The notes: generated by a model from the sequence alone, not told the origin. 64,000 nt of DNA from Marsupella aquatica (GCA_973895155.1 OZ316895.1:15500001-15564000), one strand, 5' to 3'. Positions 1 to 13,497 are shown, counted from the stretch's first letter. Numbers and translations: made by a program.

Positions 1-2690
1 CGACTGAGGACCTAGTAACCTTGGCTGCCTAAGTGAGTCAAAGGACTTATTCAAACTTCCCTTCCTTTTGACATTCATAACGATTCCAATTTGAATCTAG
101 CAAAACATGGTTTGTTGTTGAGCTCATTCAATGCAATTTTTATCAAGATGAAGTATGTCCTGAGACGTTTAGTGGTTGTGGAATACTCCAGCTTGAAAGC
201 TGTTTATGAAGCTTAGTTTAGACGTTACTTTATAATCTTCAGTGTCAATTGTGCTGTGTCAACAAATTTCAATGCTTGGATATGATTCATTCTCTGTCAT
301 GTAGGTCTGTCCAGGCACAGCAACAAACCTTGAGGTCCATCTGGGCATCGTTTTTGGACTTGCCTACTTTCTAATTTCTTATGCGTTTTCCACCATATGG
401 GCCAACATCAACAGCATCTGACGATCCTTGAGGAATGTTCATTCTGATCATCCATTCCCTTAGTCAACCCCTATGCAAATGGTTAAGAAATGGTGGCACA
501 AATATAGCTGTGGAAAAAATTGCTAATCCGTAAATATTTGCTTGTGGCCAAAACTTGCATAGGACCAAAACATGTGCCTAATGTTTGGTGGCTTTACTGA
601 CAGTAACACAGGAGGTCAGTGACTAAGTGGCAGCCAAAGAACCATTCATGCACTGTGAAAGCCCATTACAATAATCTTAGATTCTCCTTGTAAGGTTCTG
701 TTAGGGGTCACAGACTAAAATCTTTAGTTCCTGGCAAAGGTGACGTTCAACAACTTGGGTCATTGATGCTCCGGTGTCCACACCAAAAATTACTCTAAGT
801 TATATGCGTTGGCACCCTTCAAGAATTATCAGTGCCCATTTCACCTGTAAGAGCCCTGCAGATTAAGTTTGCCTCAGATTTCTCAGAGCGCTTTAACTGA
901 CTAAAAGCAGGAAACAGCAGGTTTGAGACGTCATGTTAGGTGTCTTGAATCTTTGCTTGTTTTGCATTTGCCTCTGTTATGGTAGTCCCTTTTTAGACTA
1001 CTATAGTGAATTGTTTCTTCCATGGGGTCCTTTCTTCACTCTCTTCGTGTTTGTATTTTGATTCTGATTAATATTTTTAGTTTAGAAACTGCCCTGGCTG
1101 ACGGTTTCACTGGGTAAACCATTGGGTAAAGAATTCTTGAAACTACTAAAACAGAATGTGGGGTAACGTCAAGGTCGTGTTTAATTACTCACTACAAATT
1201 TCACAGATTCTGCTCTTTGATTTGATGTCTCCCCGAATTTGATGTCTGTGAAATTTGATGTCTCCCCGAATTTGCAAGGTGGGCTGGTTCAGTCAACATA
1301 GAATTATAAACAGCTACACATGAACGTGCAAGATGTTAACTGTTTTGGATTGAACTTCCGTCAGTACTTGTACTTTTGTGCTCTTCTCAGCCTGAACCTA
1401 AGTTCGTGCTCGAAGACACGAAGTGTTGACGACTTTAGTGCTGCAGTGTCTGAGACCGGACGTTTCGGATCAGTCACCTTGCGTTTGACATGGATTGACC
1501 TTCCATGTCAAGTTTAGGTTCCAGTTGTATGTACAGTAGTCATTCCAATGCCTGCTCATCTACAGCCTGGTCCCACAGAATGACTACTGCACCGTAATTG
1601 AATAACCCAAGCATGACGTTGGCAGACAAGGAAGTGATGATGATCTATCGTACGCACAATTCAATGTATCACCCCGGAGGTATCACCATGACGTAACTAA
1701 CATTATCTAACCCGGCCAATTAGTTCCGAAGTGACATATCTTGTCATCAATTGTGTGCACCTCACTTAAACTTGTACATTTGGATATGACAGGACAGATA
1801 TACTCAGTTGATTTCATGATTTTGAACACAGCAATTTTCATTGTCAATGAAACAAAAGAGTGCCACCAGTTTTTATGAACATATGCAAGCGCCACTCCCA
1901 CACGTCAGGAGTGCCGGTTCCAAAGTTTTCTATTGGAAGGACTAGGCATGTTCTCTCAAATCAACGACACCTGGATGCGGCACAAAAAATTAAGAATTCT
2001 GAATAAACTTTTCCCGAAACTTTCAACACATGAATCTTGAGAACTGGTCACCTGATTAAAACTCAAGAATTCTCCGAAGTATCCATATGAGAAAACTGAA
2101 CGCAACATTTAACCTGTAGTAAAAAACTGATCCTTTTCCTCGTGATAAAATGCTTTTACTTAAGCGCTCATAAAACTGTATAGGAACAAGCTATGCCCAG
2201 TGGTCATCTCAAGAGCAATGATCTTTGGTCCCACTCTAAAGTTGGGGAATTGAATCCTACTACAGTACATGCGACTTAAGAGCTTCACTCAAATGCCGAA
2301 CTAAAAATTGTGATTTCACAGACCTAGTCGTCATGGACATCTACACATTGGGTTCAAAGAAACTATCTAACTCCAACTTCAAAAATATCTACATCTTCGA
2401 TCCATTTTCTTAGACTGAAAACCGAGTCAGGAAGAATGAGGCAAGAATGGGACAGCTTCCGAGTGGGATACCTGATTTTAGTCAACCACATTCTGTTATC
2501 GATGACACAGAACGTGAGTTAGTATTTGGTAGAGATCAATGCACCAGGGGTGTCTACATATTTTCATTCAAGCCTAGCATACATTTCGTGACAATTGATT
2601 GTCATTATTGCACAGTGGTACGCCTACGGCAAGGCAACAATGCACCAAGCTTCGAGACACTGCACCGGCCACCTCACCATACCTCTCGCT
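1..2690. other. No recognisable gene; AT-rich non-coding sequence
   Basis: Only short ORFs (up to about 100 codons) with no recognisable family are present on either strand. The one small structure seen is a direct repeat of about 21 bp beginning TTTGATGTCTCC at about 1219 and 1254. I see no RNA gene. Confidence 0.5.
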
Positions 2691-2693
2691 CGA

Positions 2694-4827
2694 TCATTCA
2701 TACGTTGTGTCCGCTCTCGAAGCCGAGAGATTCAGAGCAACCGAACTAAGCTTTTCGACCAAAATGTCGCTCCTCATTTCGATGTAGATCTGATTTAGGC
2801 GCTTGATGATCAATAGAAACTTTTCGGAGTCGAAGATTTGGGGGAACTCATCCCCGTTGAGATACTGAAGTGTGCGCTCTGTATATTCCATAAATAACTG
2901 GATCAACCCGAAGACGACACAACATCGATCCAGGGTTTAGCTCTTCCTTGCCTCATGCACCTCTTCCACGTCAAATTTTTTTCCCTTGATCTACTAAGAA
3001 AAGCAAACGCTGAAAGTAGTCAGCGTCGCAGAGCAACACAATCTTACCATCTCTTGCCTCCGATTTGGACTCATCATTCACCAGCAGCTTCTGGAAAAGC
3101 TGGTGAGCGACGACCTGAGACGAGATGACGAACTTTTTTCTCTCGCTTCCAACGTATACGGAAAAATGATCGAATGGGATGGATGAAGTTGAAGGACGCC
3201 CTGAGATCGACTCATGAGGCTCCTCCTTAGTCGGGAAGTCAAGCTTTTGAGGAGGGTCGACCTCTAGAGGTGAGGACCAGGAGATATTAGAGTCGCAGTA
3301 CCGGTCTTCGTCAGCTTCAATCTCGGGGACAGTTCGTATGGTCGACGCGTCAAGACTTTCGCTAGGCTGCAGGAACCTCTTGGTCAGACCAGGCCGCACC
3401 AATGCATCTGTTGACGATCTCCTCGCATTTGGTGAAGAACGCAGCAGGACCCTCGAATCGAATTGACTTTCCAATGCTTCCTCTGTACAGATGCCGCCCA
3501 GAAAGGCACTCAATGACACGGACGGGGCCAGCAATGCCTTCAGCACCTTCTTAGAATTGCCTGCAGCAGCAGGAGCCATTTCACTTTCACAATAGTTTGA
3601 GTATCTCCTGGAGTCGGAGCCTGCAGAAATTGGATGTCTCTGTGAATAAGATCTTGCACCAGTTGAGAATCTCCGCAATTCAGAGCCTTCACAAGTTGAA
3701 GATCGTGGTGAATCAAGTCTTTCACCGGTTGAGAACCTCCGTGAATCAGACCTTGCAAAAGTTGCACTGTATCCGAGACTGTGTCTCTGCGACTCGCGTC
3801 CCATATCGGTTGGATGCCTCTGCAAATTATGTCGTTGTGATTCGAATGATCCACCACCAGGTGGGGATCTCCGTGAATCAGAGCTTGCAAGTTGAGTTGT
3901 ATGTCTTCGTGATTCAGATCTTCCACGGTCAGTTGAGGATCTGCGTAAATCAGAGCCTGTAGAATTCGAATTTGTCTGTGAAACGGATCGTCCACCTGGA
4001 GCCGAGCATTTTCGTAAATCAGAGCTTGCACAAGTCGAATCTATCTGTGACTCAGAGCATTCAGGAGGTAACTCTGCACAAATTGAATATCTCGGACCTG
4101 AATCAGAGCTTCCAACAGGCGAGCTTGGACAAGTCAAATATCCTTCCGAATCAGTAGGTGAGCTGGGACAAGTTGAGTATCCTTGCGGCTCAGGGCTTGG
4201 ACTAGTAGGTGCGCCTGGACAAGTTGTAACTCTCTCTGAGTCAAGGATTCCAGTATTAGCTGTACGAGAAACGACGCATCTCTCTGTCGTTGTTTCGGTG
4301 ACAAGTGAACGTACCCTCGTCGAGAGACATAACAAGGAGACCAGTTTCTGCCGATTCTCCGAAGGGACTTTCGCAGTGGCACGATCCAGCTGCAATCTAC
4401 TTGTTACAGGTTCTACTGGTGTCTTAGAGACACCGTTGGTGGACCTTTTAGTGGTCGGTCTAACTTCTCCAAGGCACATCCTCTTCGAAAGGGGTAACCA
4501 GGAACTCACATGCTGTGGGTTGTCCGGAACCGAGCCTTTCTCAGTGGACCTAGGATCCAGCAATTTACTCGTCACCGCTTTTAGTGATGACTTCATTCCT
4601 TCTGCAGTTGGTGTCTCTGCTGCAGACACATTAGTGCACCCCTCTGTAGTGGGTCTAATCTTCAAACAACGTATCCTTCGCACCACCTTCATGAAACTAA
4701 TTTCTGCCAGTATCGCGTGACCTGAGAAACGGGTGACCGGCGGCGCCTTCTTTGGATCATCAGGAGCACCTGTTGCCGTAGTTGAAGCTCGCAACGGAGT
4801 TGTCCTCGCTCCCATGGAGCGATACAT
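2694..4827 (-). CDS. SAUR-like auxin-response protein with a long Ser/Arg-rich repetitive N-terminus
   Basis: The main exon (4827-2971) encodes about 618 residues. I use the ATG at 4827 because the longer frame starts with TTG. The last ~70 residues match the SAUR family: FSVYVGSERKKFVIS, then HQLFQKLL, then KIVLLCDADYFQRLL. The upstream ~540 residues are Ser/Thr/Arg-rich, and roughly residues 215-400 are an imperfect array built on SDSRRFST-like units. SAURs are usually about 100 residues, so the extension is odd. The frame can stop at 2971, but a GT at 2994 and a CAG ending at 2898 define a possible 97-bp intron joining in phase to a further ~68 codons ending at 2694 (TERTLQYLNGDEF). SAUR proteins of seed plants act in auxin-driven growth by inhibiting PP2C.D phosphatases; whether this protein does so is unknown. 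It looks like a host gene rather than a transposon. Confidence 0.6.
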
Positions 4828-4849
4828 GGGCGACCTCAACAATTATATA

Positions 4850-5560
4850 ACATACAGTAAAGACTGGAAATCCAAATAACAGACTCCTGCGAGACTTAGA
4901 ATGAAACTCGAAAGGAAAACAATGTGTATCACATATACTGACGTAACATCCCAGCACTATAACACGGGACTGTCCTGCAACGAAAACTTTTACAGTGATC
5001 AATCGACACCACTAGCACTGAAATCTACACAGAACTTGAGAGCTTCAATCTTACAGGAGGCAATCAGTACCGATGTGGCACTTTCCCCTACTAGAATGCA
5101 CACTGAGAGTGCTCTAGCTCGGCCAAATGTTTCCAGCACAAGATTCGCAACAGGACCTATCGAAGATCATGTACAGGAGAAACTCGATGGGCTTTGAATT
5201 GCTATATTCCACAACGTGGGTAGACAGGAAAGAAAGCCTCGTAAGTCGTAACCGAGCGAAAGATCGAAGAAGACTGGACTAAATGAAGACTCGTCGACGA
5301 TTCATGCCTCTGATTTAGGAGATAATATTTAGCATTTTGTGGGAGGGAGAGGAACGGAATGTCCGCCAACGTAACGCAAAGCACGGCCGGCAATCCACAT
5401 GGCACGGTACTTGGCTTCAGGACATGGGAATCACCATACCAGGGAGAGTGCACCAAAGCTCTCAAATATATGCCAAGCCGTGATTTCAACCGTTGGAGAG
5501 GGGACGAATTAAAGTAGGTAAATATATCACGCTGCCAAATAGCAAATAGCAAATAGCGCC
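4850..5560. other. Region upstream of the SAUR-like gene, no gene seen
   Basis: Small overlapping ORFs occur on both strands (4901-5197 plus, 5202-5588 minus), without recognisable domains. If the SAUR-like gene is real, this is its 5' flank and promoter region. No convincing TATA box is visible at a normal distance from the ATG at 4827. Confidence 0.35.
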
Positions 5561-5561
5561 A

Positions 5562-5850
5562 AAGAACAAAAAGGGAAAGCTCAAACATGGATCCACGATT
5601 CTTCTAAGATCCCTAAGGTAAGGTACGTAGGAGATCCAATACAACATGTAACACTGCCAAAACAGAAAGAGCCATACCTTGAGTCAGGATCCCAAAAGGA
5701 ACAAAAAAGGGAAGGGCCAAACATGGATATAAGATAGATCCTTCTAAGATCCCAAAGGTAAAGGTAGGAGGTCCTATAAAATATACAACACTGCCAAAAA
5801 AAAACAAAAAGTGCTATACCTTGAGTCAGGATTCCCAAAACCAATGTAGG
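5562..5850. repeat. Two-and-a-bit-copy tandem repeat, period about 130 bp
   Basis: A block running from AACAAAAAGGGAAAG through CAAACATGGATCC, CTTCTAAGATCCC, ACACTGCCAAAA and CCTTGAGTCAGGAT is repeated from about 5695, and its end recurs at about 5818-5840. The copies differ by substitutions and small indels. The ORFs predicted here on the minus strand are products of the repeat. Confidence 0.75.
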
Positions 5851-5859
5851 TGGCAAAAC

Positions 5860-7136
5860 AATGAAGTTTCAAATATCATGCAGGTGAAATGAGCTGGGCC
5901 AGCTTGGCCTATGTACTGAAACAGAGGTGGAAATTATGAGTGTTTCTTTTTCCTGGCGGGGTCCTGTTTCCAAACCATAGAACACTTTACAACATTGGAT
6001 CCACCCTTCCAGCTTTTTTTTAGTTGCGGAAATTTGTCTAATTTCACCTCAATCATTTAAAAGTCTGCCCAAGTACTTTGGTGATAATGAACACCTATTT
6101 TTTGTGTTCCATTAGTCACTTAAGCCACCACTGGCCATATAAAAGAAGAAATGCCTAAGATTTCTTAGTTTTTCACATTACTCTCCTCTATACTCTATAG
6201 TGAGACTTTGCTTCACAATTTCAAGAAAAAGGTACTACTTATGGTGAAACCTGGTGGATCCAGGTTTTGTTTCGTCATGGACAGTGGCTCACCACCTAGC
6301 CACAGCCTACATTAGCCAGAATCCAATGGTTCTCCTTAAATCTAGGGAGATCTAGGAGTCAGAAGTTATATTCAGAAATTTTATTCCAAATTCCACCTTA
6401 GTGACAAGTCTTTGCCACTTTTGGACATTTGGTGTTCCAACTACTCAGCCAGCTTACGGCCTAGACACAGGCCCCACTAGCTAGAAGACGAGGGTTATCC
6501 TTGAATGTAGTGTGATTATTAATATAAAATCAGAAAAAGACTCTTTTTAGACTCTTTTCAGAATTTTTTTCACATACACAAGATGACATTTGCCACTCTA
6601 GCTAGCAAAAGAAAACCTCAAATTTTACCTTGCACCCTTCCCCATACATCTTGTTCCTTATTAGCCTTGCGTTGTGCTGCAATGGGTAGAGTTCCCTCCC
6701 ATGCACCCACCTACGTTGTTTTTCTAGCCTTGGAACTGAAAAAGAAATCTATCCATCCTAGACAACTATTATTGGAGTATACAATATTGTAGTGTATAAA
6801 TATGTGAAATTGATCCCATAGCAGGAGGGAGAGTAGACCAGTTAACCAAGGGCAGGGGCCAATTTTAGACCAAGGAGATATTCATAACTCGGATCACTAC
6901 ACCACCCTGTGTGTGCCCACTCGCTCGCCAAGGGAGGACAGAAACGTGGACTCTTGCTTGTAGACTCAAAGGCCCATAGTAAATCTGTTTATGTAGTAAT
7001 CTCAAATTGAAGATTGTCAATCAATCATTGAAATCAGGGGTGAAAATCACAATGTAGCCCGTTTGTGTTTTTTAGTCTCCCCACTAGCTCCAGCCAGGCT
7101 CCTATTGGGTCTAGAGCTTACATGGAAACCCAAGTC
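5860..7136. other. Non-coding stretch left of the copia element
   Basis: AT-rich sequence with no ORF above about 70 codons and no recognised domain. It is the left flank of the copia insertion; its last five bases (AGAGT, shared with 7141) form the target-site duplication. Confidence 0.4.
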
Positions 7137-7141
7137 AGAGT

Positions 7142-7485
7142 TGTTGAGCATAGACGACATTCGTAACGGCAAGCCCATGAACCATCTAACGCACAATAGT
7201 CGACACAGAGAGATACGTGGTTCACCTCCACATGAGGCTACGTCCACGAGAACACACAAGAGCTTTATTGCACTCTAGGCCGACCGGCCATACCAAGCAT
7301 CCACAGCACAAGCTCTCCCTATCTCTCAACTAGCTCCGTAACAATGAGCCTTTGTTCCACCAGGGTCTGGCATCAGCCCTGGCTATATGCACAACAGCAC
7401 TACCGCTAACCTTAGCTAGGTCCTAACCTGAGTTAGCCTAACTGTGGTTAGCACAAGAGTCACAAGACTAGAGCAATATCTAACA
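7142..7485 (-). repeat. Copia LTR (3' LTR relative to the element)
   Basis: 344 bp, beginning TGTTGAGCATAG and ending ATATCTAACA as read on the plus strand. It is directly repeated at 13498-13841 with about seven differences, all transitions. Confidence 0.97.
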
Positions 7486-7500
7486 AACTCCCCCTTGACT
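7486..7500 (-). promoter_or_regulatory. Copia polypurine tract
   Basis: On the minus strand the sequence directly before the 3' LTR is AGTCAAGGGGGAGTT, the usual purine-rich plus-strand primer. Its position against the LTR edge fits. Confidence 0.8.
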
Positions 7501-7692
7501 CTTGTCTTGGGGACTGGACTAAAAGCTACCATATGGAATCCTCAGCGGGAAGTTCTAGACAATCACCAAACCAGGTCTCCCCCTAAAAACCACAAGGGTT
7601 AACTAAGGGTTAACTAGAACTAAGCCGTAGCCTAACAGGAATGAGTAATCCATATACAAATAGTCACACATTGCTAAACAACTCTACTTGCA

Positions 7693-10600
7693 CTACAACT
7701 GCAAAACCTGCAAAGTAGCACGGTGTCTTGAGAAACTCTCCAAAGGAATCACTTTGGTAAAGGCATCAGCGGGATTGAGCTTTCCATCAATCTTGACTAG
7801 CTCAAAAGTTTTATCAGACACTGCTTGCCTGATAAAATGGTACCTGATATCAATGTGCTTCACCCTGTTATCCATCACCTGGTTAGCAGCCAAGTGAAGA
7901 GCACTCTGACTATCACAGTTTAGAGTCATTTTTCCATGCTCTAAACCCATCTCCGCGATCAACTTATCCAACCAAATTGCTTCCTTTGCTGCTTCTGCTG
8001 CTGCAACATACTCTGCTTCTGTAGTAGACTGAGATATGCACTTCTACAAGGTAAATTTCCAACTGATACATCCTCCTCCAAGAGTGTATACAAACCCAGT
8101 TGTAGACCTCCTTGTATCCAGACAGCCTCCATAGTCAAAATCTACATAGCCAACTAATGTTCTATCTGATCTGTTATCAAATAGTAATCCATAGTCCTGT
8201 GTACCCTTGAGATACCTGAGAATCCACTTCACAGCTTCCCAATGTATCTTCCCTGGATTTGACATGAATCTGCTGACCTTGCCCATCGCTAGGGCCAAGT
8301 CAGGCCTAGTACAAGTCATCAAATACATCAGACTGCCTACTGCCTTCTCATAAGGAATCTTAGCCATCAGACCTTTCTCCACAACATCCGTAGGAGAGAA
8401 AGCCGATGATAACTTGAAATGTGAAGCTAAAGGAATACTCATTGGCTTACAGTTCTCCATGTTGAATCGTGCAAGTACTTTCCTTGCATACTGGCCTTGA
8501 CTCAAGCACAACTGTCCAGTCTTAGAGTTCCTAAAAATCTCCATCCCTAAGATCCTCTTGGCCTTACCAAGATCCTTCATCCTGAATTCAGCACTCAGTT
8601 TCGCCTTGAGACTGTCAACCTCAGATTGATCTTTAGCCACAATCAGCATGTCATCCACATAGATCACCAGAATGATGAAACCGAATACATCATTCTTGAC
8701 TGATTTCGTATACACACAAGGATCATACACCATCCTTGTAAAACCTTGAGCAAGCATGAAATCATCAAACCGCTTGTTCCATTGTCTGGGAGACTGCTTC
8801 AATCCATACAAGGACTTGAGCAATCTGCAAACTAAATTCTCTTGGCCCTTCTTCATAAAGCCTAGTGGTTGTCTCATGAAGATCATCTCTTCCAAGTTGC
8901 CATAGAGAAAAGCAGTAACAACATCCATCTGATCCATCACCAGACCAAAAAACACAACAAGCTGACACAAGATCCGAATTGTGGAATACTTAGCTACTGG
9001 TGAAAAGACCTCATTGTAATCCACTCCTTTCTCCTGAGTGAATCCCTTGGCAACAAGCCGTGCCTTGTAGATCTTATCTCCACCCTCTGAAGGACTGTCC
9101 TTCAACTTGTAAATCCACTTGCTGTCCACCACTTGCTGACCTCTTGGAAGCTCCACCAACTCCCATGTCTTGTTATCACTCAAAGATTGCAACTCCCTCT
9201 GCATTGCTGCATTCCACTCATGCTTCTGCTCTGAAGCACAAGCCTCACTATACGAAGAAGGCTCTCCTTCTTCCAAGATCAAAGCCATATCATCTTCATC
9301 AGGTGCAATGTCAATATCATCTAGCTTAGATGAGTCTGCCCATTGACCATACCTGGTAGGAGCTCTAGTAGAACGACTGGAAGTTCTTCTAGTAGATGAC
9401 TCAGGCTGATCTGCTGTTGCTGCTGGTTGAATTTGAGGTACCCCAACAACAATCTGCTCCTCTTGTTCCATCACAGGAACCAGCTCCAAGCCCGAAGCTT
9501 CTCCATCTCTCCTATCATGAACTGCATCATGACTAATCTCCCCCTCAACCCAGTCCGGGATGGGAGATTTCCCCTTGTCAGTATGGGAGTCTTGAGAACT
9601 CTCCCCCTCCTTTGATGATCTGGATTCATTAAAGGACACATCTCTACTGACAATTAGTTTACAGGTTACTGGATCCCATAACCTATAACCCTTCACACCT
9701 TTCTGATAGCCAAGGAAAATGTACTTCTTCGACTTGGACTCCAGCTTGGATCGAAGCTGGGAAGGTGTAAGCACATAAGCATCACATCCAAAAATCCTCA
9801 GATGTGAATAATCTGCTGGTCGCCCGTACCTCATTTCAAATGGCGTCTTGAATCCAATAGAACTGGATGGAGAAAAATTTACCAAATAAGCTGCAGTGTT
9901 GACAGCTTCATCCCAAAACTCATGTGGTAAGCATGATTGACTCAACATACTCCTCGAGCGGTCCAATAGTGTTCGGTTGAGTCTCTCAGAAACACCATTT
10001 TTGCTGAGGAGTATAACTTGTTGTGAGATGGCGGGTGATCCCCTGCTCCTTACAATATGTTCCAAATTCACCGGAATTGTATTCACCGCCGTTACCCGAT
10101 CGAAGATATCTCACCTTATTACCAGTGTGATTCTCAACTTGGGCTTTCCACTCCTTAAAAGTGGCAAAAATATCAGACTTATTGTGTAGAAAGTATATCC
10201 ACACATACCTTGAGTACTCGTCTATGAACGTGACATAGTATAACCGTCCAGAATGTGAGGGAGTAGGGGCTGGACCCCACACATCACTATGTACATACTC
10301 AAGTACCTCCTTGCTGGTGTGAGTTCCAACTCCGAAGGGTTTCCTGTGCTGCTTCCCTAGCACACAGTGCTCACAAAAATCCAACTTACAAGATTTCAAA
10401 TTAGAAAGTAATCCTTTCTTCTGAAGAATAACCAAACCTTTTTCACTCATGTGGCCCAAACGGAAGTGCCACAGCCGGGCCGTCTCCTCATGAGATAAGG
10501 TTACATTGGCTTCATCACAGACTACACTGCCCTCCAAAACGTATAGATTGCTATGTCTCTTTCCCTTCAATACAACTTTAGTACCAGTTAAAACCTGAAG

Positions 10601-10999
10601 GACACCATTAGCAGAGCTCCACTGATGGCCATTTGCTTTTAAAACTCCAAGTGAAATGAGATTTTTCATCATGCTGGGAATATGTCTCACATTCCTCAAC
10701 GTTCTCACAACACCATCAAACATCTGAAATCTTACAGATCCAAGTCCAACAACTTGACATGGGATTCTATTTCCCATCAACACTGACCCGTTGGAAACCG
10801 TGTAAGAACTGAAACAATCTCTTCTCGAGCAAATGTGAAAAGTACATGCACTATCTAGAATCCAGTCATCTTTACCTGGATTTGACACTACGTTGAGAGC
10901 ATAACTTTGACATCACAATATGTCATCATCATCGAGTAAATCTACCTCATGCGAGCTCGATGCCGCATTAGCAGAGGCAGTAGGGACCTTTACTCGACA
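7693..10999 (-). pseudogene. Copia pol (protease, integrase, RT, RNase H), disrupted
   Basis: Read from 10999 downward. The Gag CCHC knuckle ends near 10997. An in-frame TGA follows at 10913-10915. The protease active-site region reads WILDSACTFHIC. The integrase has an HHCC region (LWHFRLGHM, CEHCVLGK) and a catalytic core beginning SDVWGP. At the usual second catalytic Asp the frame reads RSGNGGEY, so Gly replaces Asp. One extra A in an A-run near 10000 then breaks the frame. The RT/RNase H part (10086-8044) has the YVDD motif at about 8650-8662 and ends at an in-frame TAG (8044-8046). The same frame continues through the RNase H tail, including CDSQSALHLA, to 7693. At least three breaks plus the Asp loss make this polyprotein non-functional. 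Confidence 0.93.
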
Positions 11000-11943
11000 A
11001 TCCCTTTTCATGTGGCCAAGCTTGCCACAATTCCAACATGCAAGAGGCTTCCTCTCTTGCGATTTCCCTCTGGATTTAGATCTCCCCCGTGATGTAGATC
11101 TAAACCTGTTCTGCCCCTGTTCACATTGAGCGCAGTGCCAGAAGAAGATGCTGTCTGTGATTGACCTAGCTTCTTCTGAGCATCATCAGACAATAATGAG
11201 CTCACCACCTCATTATACGAAATGGACTTCAGATCTCTGTACAAGAGCACCTGTTTCAAGCCCTGATAAGACGGCGGTAAGGAGCTTAGTAGAAGCAAGG
11301 TCTTATCCTCATCTTCAACTCCTTTTCCCAGGTTTGACAGATCCACCGCTAGACTGTCAAATTCATCCAGGTGATCCTGCATCTTGCTCCCTTCCTTGAG
11401 CCTAAGGCTCATCAAGAGAGACTTCTTGTACAGCCGGTCTGACGCATCTTCCCAGTAGTACTTCTCTCTTAGAGCCTTGAACAGTGACGTGCAATCCGCA
11501 TAATCATCCAGCTGCTTGATGATGTGCGGCTTGAGATATAGCATCACTGCATTGACAGCAATCACCTGCTCCTGTCTCCACTGTCTCAAAGAAATCTCCT
11601 CCTCTCCATCATACTGCTCTCGCGAAGAGAGCAGATGAGCTAAGCCCATGGCCCGTAGAACACCCTTCACTTGCTTCTCCCACAGCAAGTAGTTAGTACG
11701 ACTATCGTACTTCTCCACCTCAAACTTTACTCCTCCGAATCTAGCCATCTCCCTCTTCTTCCCTACTACCGACAGCTCTGGTAGTAACACAGCTTCCTCC
11801 ACTGCACGCCACACCGGTGATCGTACCGGTGTCACTAGTTCTTCCTCAAACGGTAGCAGCTCCTCCTCAGACTCTCCGTCTGACCGTCGCGATCCTGAAG
11901 CTCCACCGATGCCAATTCTTCCAGTATCCTCCGAGTCACTCAT
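10997..11943 (-). pseudogene. Copia gag with frameshift before the zinc knuckle
   Basis: The ATG at 11943 opens an acidic N-terminus followed by a UBN2-type Gag domain (NYLLWEKQVKGVL, LYKKSLLMSLRL, LLSSLPPSY). The zinc knuckle CWNCGKLGHMKRDC (CX2CX4HX4C) is encoded at about 10997-11038 in a different frame from the upstream gag. A single-base deletion near 11108-11115, in an Arg/Ser-rich linker, explains this. Gag packages element RNA into virus-like particles; this copy would lack its RNA-binding knuckle. Confidence 0.9.
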
Positions 11944-13480
11944 ATGAAACAATCACGAAAAAACATCTTTTTTAAAAACTTCTCATAAAACTCAAAACTC
12001 AACACCGCCGCGTAGCCCACGAAGCTAGGAGTCCAATACTGAAAGCCAAAATCAAAATTCGACGGAAAAGTTATTCAAATTTCGGTTGGGGTGGGTAAAA
12101 CCTTGGGAAACTCCCCCGTTTTGACCACCTCGGAGAATAACCGAAATACCCAGTACAACCTGTCGTCGGAATCGCGATGTGATCGGTGCACCACGTTGCT
12201 AACTCCAGTGGCAACGTCCTCACCGAAAAAGAACCAAAAAAGTTACCGTTCGGTGGACGGAATCTTTGTCGGACGGCCAAAAAACAGCTCTCTGTTTTTC
12301 GGGAATATTCCCGCACAGTACAGCAGGTCTCACAGGGGGCAGTTCCCCCTGTCCAAGTGGTTAAAACGGAAGGCGGCAGGTCCCGGCACATGGGACAAAC
12401 TAATCAGAGGGAAAAAAGGCTAAAAATGGGCACTAAAGGGGGTGCTTAAGCCCCTTAAAGCCTAAAATACCCCGTAAAGGGCCGGGGGTACGAAGGGCGA
12501 ATGGCCGGCATCGGGGCGGGACGAGGGTACAGCCGCGTACAAGTGGCGTAGAGCCACAAAGGGCTGGGCATACGATGATAGGGCGGTGCCGCGGTAGCGA
12601 CCGACACAGTATGGTGGAGGGCGTACGAGCGCGCAAAAAGCGCCGGCCGATGTTGCGCAGCTCGTCGCTGCGGCTGAAGGATGAGGGGAAAACAAGGTAC
12701 GGGGGGGGGTCGGGCGTACAAGGGGAAACGATGGGGGACAAGGGCCGGGAGGGTGTGTATACACACCAAAAGTGGCCCTAACCAAAGCCAAGATTTGATT
12801 TTAAAACAAAAAAGCCGTTTACACACCTTGAACGCCGCTGCTTCTCACGAGTAAAGTGAATGCCGCCGACGGGAAATGTTGCCGAATTGCACCAGCACAG
12901 TCTGCAGCTCCAGCAAAGAAAAAAATTCGTTGTGTCACACTCACTCCGCGTCAAGTGCCAAACCCAGACTCAAAACGACCGCTTCACCGCGATCAAACCG
13001 TTGAGCCGTAGCACTTCGCGTTTCTTCCACCGAGTCAGACGTCACAAAGAGAAACCCGGTTCAGATGAGAACAAGCTCCATAGCTTGTGAAACCTGAATG
13101 CCTCCGTCACTCATCACGTCGCACTCGGTAACAACTCGGCAACAAATCAACTACCAAAACGATCAGCTTGCTTCAACCTTCAACTTGAGCTACAACATGC
13201 GACGCCTCCCGCACCGCACAGCTCACACTGTTGAAAACACAAACTCTGGTCTCTCCCCCGAAAAACCGTCGAACATGAATAAAACCTGAACGACGCAAAC
13301 TTCGATTCCTCCGCACCACGGATACCGATCAGCGAGTTCTAACCACCGTTAGAAAGCCCTCTCACTAACCTATCCGCACAGCCACACACATTCAAGTTTC
13401 ATGCGACGAAACTCTGAATGTACCATCGACAATGAACGCTGGAAAAAACCTGTCACGAAAAAACCTCGTCACCTCCCAGG
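11944..13480 (-). other. Copia untranslated leader
   Basis: About 1.5 kb lies between the primer-binding site and gag. It includes a G/C-rich stretch (about 12440-12740) with several overlapping short ORFs in all frames and no recognisable protein. Long leaders occur in some plant copia lineages. Confidence 0.6.
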
Positions 13481-13483
13481 CAT

Positions 13484-13495
13484 GCTCTGATACCA
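13484..13495 (-). promoter_or_regulatory. Primer-binding site for initiator tRNA-Met
   Basis: On the minus strand, two bases after the 5' LTR, the sequence reads TGGTATCAGAGC. This is the classic complement to the 3' end of plant initiator tRNA-Met used by copia elements. Confidence 0.92.
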
Positions 13496-13497
13496 CT

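Noticed and set aside
3540-4382. Long ORFs on both strands overlapping the SAUR-like gene
   Set aside because: They are shadows of the repeated SDSRR coding array; only one frame contains the SAUR domain.
12071-12826. Overlapping ORFs of about 100 codons on both strands in the G/C-rich part of the copia leader
   Set aside because: All frames are open because of composition; none resembles a protein family, and the region is between the primer-binding site and gag.
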